Shown in pieces: positions 6,383 to 9,418 of a DNA stretch of 9,418 nucleotides (positions within the stretch are counted from its first letter, which is position 1; every line of letters begins with the position of its first letter). The DNA is taken from positions 1 through 9,418 of the forward strand of contig WTJQ01000132.1 in assembly GCA_011524785.1 (NCBI GenBank). The letters are read 5' to 3'. Source of the DNA: Planctomycetota bacterium (GTDB lineage Bacteria; Planctomycetota; UBA1135; GCA-002686595). The notes under the pieces were generated by a model. It had not been told where the DNA came from and did not search any database. It worked only from the letters and a program-made list of their open reading frames with translations. The position numbers and the translations under genes were made by a program.

Positions 6383-9058
6383 TCAGGCGCGGGACTCGTC
6401 CAGCAGCGCCTTGAGCTGCCGCAGGGCCAGCAGGGCGTCGATGGGGGAGAGGGCATCCGGATCGATGTCCTCGAGGGCCAGCTCGACCCGGCTGGGCTCC
6501 CCGTCGAAGAGCCCCAGCTGGGTGCCCTCCGGCGCGTCCACGGCCTGGGCAGCGCGACCGGGTAGGGCACCGCGATCTGCACCTGCCTCCAGCGTGCGCA
6601 GGATCTGCTTGGCGCGCTCCACGAGACTCGTCGGCACCCCCGCGAGCCGCGCGACCTGGATCCCGTAGGAGCGGTCGGTGCCGCCCTCGACGATCTTGTG
6701 GAGGAAGACGATCTCCTCGCCCCACTCGCGGACGGCCACGTTGAGGTTGTGGACCCCCTCGAGCTGATCGCTGAGTGCGGTGAGCTGGTGGTAGTGGGTG
6801 GCGAAGAGGGCCCGGACGCGGAGGTCCCCCGTCAGGTGCTCGACGATCGCCCAGGCCAGGGCGAGCCCGTCGTAGGTGCTCGTGCCTCGGCCGACCTCGT
6901 CCAGCACGACGAGGCTGCGCGCCGTCGCGTTGTTGAGGATGTTGGCGATCTCGATCATCTCGACCATGAAGGTCGACGCACCGCGCGCCAGGTCGTCCGC
7001 GGAGCCGAGCCGCGTGAAGATGCGGTCGACCACGCCGATCCGCGCCTCCCCGGCCGGGACGAACGAGCCGCACTGCGCGAGCAGGACGATCAGGGCCGTC
7101 TGCCGGATGTAGGTGCTCTTGCCCGCCATGTTCGGGCCCGTGATCAGGCCCAGCTGGCGGTCGCCGCGGTTGAGCTGCGTGTCGTTGGGCACGAACGGCT
7201 CGCCGTCGAGGTGCTGCTCGATCACGGGGTGCCGGCCGTCGCGGATCACGATGCTCTCGCCGGTGTCCACCACGGGGCGGGCGTAGCGCCGCTCGGCCGC
7301 GGTCTGGGCCAGCCCCGCCAGCACGTCCACCTGGGCCAGCGAGCTCGCGGTCGCCAGGACCCGGGGGATCGCCTGGGCCATGGCGTCGCGCAGCTCCCCG
7401 AAGAGGCGGTACTCCAGGGCGTGCGCCTTCTCCTCGGCTCCGAGGACCTTGTCCTCGTACTCCTTGAGCTCGGGCGTGATGAAGCGCTCGGCGTTCTTCA
7501 GCGTCTGCTTGCGCGTGTACGTGTCCGGCGCGCTCTTGGCCTGAGCGCGCGGGATCTCGATGTAGTAGCCGAAGACGCTCGTGTAGCCGATCTTCAGGCC
7601 GGGCAGGCCCGTGCGCTCGGCCTCCTGGGCCTGGAAGCGGGCCATCCACGCCTTGCCGTCGCCTGCGGCCGAGCGCAGCTCGTCGAGCTCGGCCGAGACC
7701 CCCTCGCGAACGAGGCCGCCCTCCTGGAGGCCGGTCGGAGGGCTCTCCACGAGGCTCGCGAGGACCCGCTCGACCTCCTCCTCGATCGGGTCGAGGGCCT
7801 CGCGCAGGTCCCCGAGGGTCTTCGAGTAGACGCGGTCGAGCACCTCGCGCAGGGGCTTCACCACGTGCAGGGATCGCGCGAGGGCCAGCAGGTCGCGGGC
7901 GTTGGCCCGGCCCGTCGCGACCTTGCCCACCAGCCGCTCGATGTCGAGCACGTCGTCGAGCAGGCCGCGCACGTCCTCGCGCAGGAAGGGCTGCTCCACG
8001 AACTCCTCCACGCCCGCGAGCCGCGCGTTGATGGCCTCCACGTCCCGCAGCGGCGCGAGCAGCCACTCCCGCAGCATGCGGCCGCCCATCGGCGTGGAGG
8101 TGCGGTCGATGGCGTCGAGGAGCGTGCCCTCGCGGCGCGCGTCCCGCTGGGTCACGACCAGCTCGAGGGTGGAGCGCGTGGCGCGGTCCAGCACGAGGTG
8201 CTGCCCGGTCTCGACGCGCTCGATGCGCAGCACGTGGGCGCACGAGCCGCGCTGGGTCTCGCGCAGGTACTCGACGAGCGCGCCGGCTGCCGGCACGGCG
8301 GGCGAGTCGTCCTCCAGGCCGTAGCCCTCCAGGGTCTTGACGCCGAAGTGGTCGAGGCAGGCCTTCAGCGCCGCGCCGCGCTCGAAGCGCCAGGGCGGGC
8401 GCTCGGTCGTGCGCGGCCCCAGGACGCGGGCCACCGTGGATGCCACCTCGGGCAGCTCCTGCTCGAGGCCCTCGGCGATGAGCAGCTCCGCCGGACCCAC
8501 GCGGACGAGCTCGTCCTCGAGGGCCTCCAGGGGCAGCTCCTGGGCGAGGAAGCGCCCCGTGGAGAGGTCCACCCAGACCAGGCCCACGCCGCGCTTCTCG
8601 ACCGAGAGGCTCGCGAGGAAGTTGCTGGCCCGCGAGTCGAGGACCTCCTCCTCGGTGATCGTCCCGGGGGTCACCACGCGCACGATCCCGCGGTCGACGA
8701 TCCCCTTGGTCGTCTTCGGGTCGCTCATCTGCTCGCAGATGGCGACCTTGAAGCCCTTCTGGACGAGCTTCATGAGGTAGGCCTCGTGCGACTTCACCGG
8801 CACGCCGGCCATGGCCAGGGCGTCGGGGGTGCCCTTGGCCCGGGAGGTCAGCGCGATCCCGAGCTCGCGGGCGGCGACCTCGGCGTCCTCCCCGAACAGC
8901 TCGTAGAAGTCGCCCATCCGGAAGAACAGCAGGGCGTCGGGCTGCTCCTGCTTGAACCGGGTGAACTGCCGCATCGCGGGCGTCTCCCACGCCCGGCCGC
9001 GATAGGCCTCGGGCAGGGGGGCGGCTTCGGATGACGGATTGGTGGCGGTTCGCGGCAT
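6383..9058 (-). CDS. mutS: DNA mismatch repair protein MutS
   Basis: This complete 891-residue MutS recognises mismatches as a dimeric sliding-clamp ATPase in the cytoplasm. The mismatch-reading Phe-x-Glu motif is intact: Phe51 and Glu53 in MGDFYELF. Domain I covers roughly residues 28-140, then the connector, the lever/clamp core (GYYIEI at 497-502) and the ATPase domain from about residue 600. ATPase motifs seen are Walker A GPNMAGKST (641-649), the RGAST region (692-696), Walker B LVVLDE (716-721) with GRGTST following, and the His loop FATHYH (752-757). Near the C-terminus QLGLF (847-851) looks like a beta-clamp-binding motif, followed by a short helical tail (871-888) typical of the family. 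The ATG at 9056-9058 gives about 15 residues more than E. coli MutS before the aligned TPAMRQF segment. Met29 is an alternative start but would remove conserved sequence. No Shine-Dalgarno is evident. The upstream gap holds a strong inverted repeat. Confidence 0.98.
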   Translation of the reverse strand: MPRTATNPSSEAAPLPEAYRGRAWETPAMRQFTRFKQEQPDALLFFRMGDFYELFGEDAEVAARELGIALTSRAKGTPDALAMAGVPVKSHEAYLMKLVQKGFKVAICEQMSDPKTTKGIVDRGIVRVVTPGTITEEEVLDSRASNFLASLSVEKRGVGLVWVDLSTGRFLAQELPLEALEDELVRVGPAELLIAEGLEQELPEVASTVARVLGPRTTERPPWRFERGAALKACLDHFGVKTLEGYGLEDDSPAVPAAGALVEYLRETQRGSCAHVLRIERVETGQHLVLDRATRSTLELVVTQRDARREGTLLDAIDRTSTPMGGRMLREWLLAPLRDVEAINARLAGVEEFVEQPFLREDVRGLLDDVLDIERLVGKVATGRANARDLLALARSLHVVKPLREVLDRVYSKTLGDLREALDPIEEEVERVLASLVESPPTGLQEGGLVREGVSAELDELRSAAGDGKAWMARFQAQEAERTGLPGLKIGYTSVFGYYIEIPRAQAKSAPDTYTRKQTLKNAERFITPELKEYEDKVLGAEEKAHALEYRLFGELRDAMAQAIPRVLATASSLAQVDVLAGLAQTAAERRYARPVVDTGESIVIRDGRHPVIEQHLDGEPFVPNDTQLNRGDRQLGLITGPNMAGKSTYIRQTALIVLLAQCGSFVPAGEARIGVVDRIFTRLGSADDLARGASTFMVEMIEIANILNNATARSLVVLDEVGRGTSTYDGLALAWAIVEHLTGDLRVRALFATHYHQLTALSDQLEGVHNLNVAVREWGEEIVFLHKIVEGGTDRSYGIQVARLAGVPTSLVERAKQILRTLEAGADRGALPGRAAQAVDAPEGTQLGLFDGEPSRVELALEDIDPDALSPIDALLALRQLKALLDESRA

Positions 9059-9075
9059 GGTCGATGGGGCAGGAG

Positions 9076-9102
9076 CCCGGTCGAGTCTACGGATCGACCG
9101 GG
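9076..9102. repeat. Perfect 9-bp inverted repeat upstream of mutS
   Basis: CCCGGTCGA (9076-9084) and TCGACCGGG (9094-9102) are perfect complements with a 9-nt spacer. The near edge is 17 nt from the mutS ATG. No T-run follows on the minus strand, which argues against an intrinsic terminator of the upstream gene. It may be a leader hairpin of the mutS message or an operator for a dimeric regulator. A second partner for one arm lies at 9059-9065. Confidence 0.5.
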
Positions 9103-9105
9103 TGG

Positions 9106-9119
9106 CCGCCGGGGGGCGG
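9106..9119. repeat. Short GC hairpin in the 3D-gene/mutS gap
   Basis: CCGCC and GGCGG flank a 4-nt loop, next to the 9-bp inverted repeat. It could fold in RNA from either strand. No T-tract adjoins it. At this GC content a 5-bp GC stem may be chance. The remainder of the 114-nt gap (9059-9172) shows no recognisable promoter. Confidence 0.25.
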
Positions 9120-9172
9120 TGGCTCGGTGGAGAACCTGTCCGCTGAGGCGATCCGCCCTGCCTCCCCGAGGG

Positions 9173-9418
9173 TCAGTCCACCGACCAGTGGATCCTGACG
9201 CGACGCCTGCCCCATTCCCGTGCCGCCTTCAGGTCGGTGCCGTAGTACAGGTCGATCCGATCGTTCCAGCGGCGGGCCATCTTGTCCAGGACCAGCCAGG
9301 GGCCCTTCTCCTCGCCGTCGACCTCGATCCAGACCCGGGTGCCTCGTTCGAGGCCGAGGTCGAGGAGGTTGCGGCTCACCGCGATGGACTTCACCTCGGG
9401 ATCGAGTCGATCGCCCCC
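9173..9418 (-). CDS. 3D-domain protein, C-terminal fragment (5' end outside window)
   Basis: This is the last 81 residues of a protein whose start lies beyond the window. The frame is open from base 9418, reading GGDRLDPE before the internal GTG at 9394, so that GTG is probably not the true start. The segment matches the 3D domain, a small double-psi barrel related to the catalytic fold of MltA-type lytic transglycosylases. Visible marks are KSIAVSRNLL, GTRVWIEV, the VLDKMARRW turn with one conserved Asp, RIDLYYG with another, and the closing AREWGRRRVRIHW strand. The position that is often AVD in the family reads AVSR here. A cell-wall role is possible from the family. Location and signal peptide cannot be judged because the N-terminus is missing. 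It lies 114 nt upstream of mutS on the same strand. Confidence 0.85.
   Translation of the reverse strand, partial: GGDRLDPEVKSIAVSRNLLDLGLERGTRVWIEVDGEEKGPWLVLDKMARRWNDRIDLYYGTDLKAAREWGRRRVRIHWSVD

Noticed and set aside
6237..8990. A 917-codon minus-strand frame overlapping mutS
   Set aside because: Arg/Pro/Gly-rich wrong-frame translation of mutS with no domain signature.
6698..9034. A 778-codon open frame on the plus strand opposite mutS
   Set aside because: It is the antisense shadow of a certain mutS gene, with no recognisable domain and a biased composition.
1..9418. tRNA, rRNA, insertion sequence, CRISPR array or defence genes
   Set aside because: No transposase, integrase, nuclease array, regular direct repeats or cloverleaf-like segment was seen on either strand.

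Overview
The window is one co-directional block: every gene I can support lies on the minus strand, and genes fill nearly all of it. The sequence is very GC-rich, so long open frames also run through wrong frames and the opposite strand. Four of the six products have lipoprotein signal peptides, which suggests a diderm bacterium. High GC combined with multiple FG-GAP/ASPIC-UnbV (CRTAC-type) proteins paired with TPR proteins fits Planctomycetota, Acidobacteriota or Myxococcota. Planctomycetota is my leading guess, but nothing here settles the phylum.

Reading in the direction of transcription (right to left): (i) 9173-9418 is the C-terminal part of a 3D-domain protein, cut by the window edge. 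(ii) After a 114-nt gap holding a perfect 9-bp inverted repeat comes mutS (6383-9058), complete, with all expected motifs of the DNA mismatch-recognition ATPase. (iii) A 157-nt gap with weak hairpins follows. (iv) Then come four tightly packed genes in the order TPR-A (4798-6225), CRTAC-A (3134-4801), TPR-B (1669-3129) and CRTAC-B (30-1667). Their junctions are a 4-nt overlap, a 4-nt gap and a 1-nt gap. The first 29 bases after CRTAC-B hold nothing I recognise.

The main feature is that the last four genes form a two-gene cassette present twice in tandem. Each unit is about 3.1 kb and encodes a TPR lipoprotein followed by a seven-motif beta-propeller lipoprotein with a C-terminal ASPIC/UnbV domain. 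The two TPR proteins align along almost their whole length, as do the two propeller proteins, but both pairs have diverged well beyond a recent duplication. All four mature proteins are predicted to begin Cys-Gly and so to be membrane-anchored outside the cytoplasm.

My inference is an envelope-located TPR/propeller complex with two paralogous versions made from one transcript. No substrate or enzymatic activity can be read from the sequence. mutS and the 3D-domain gene are probably unrelated neighbours.
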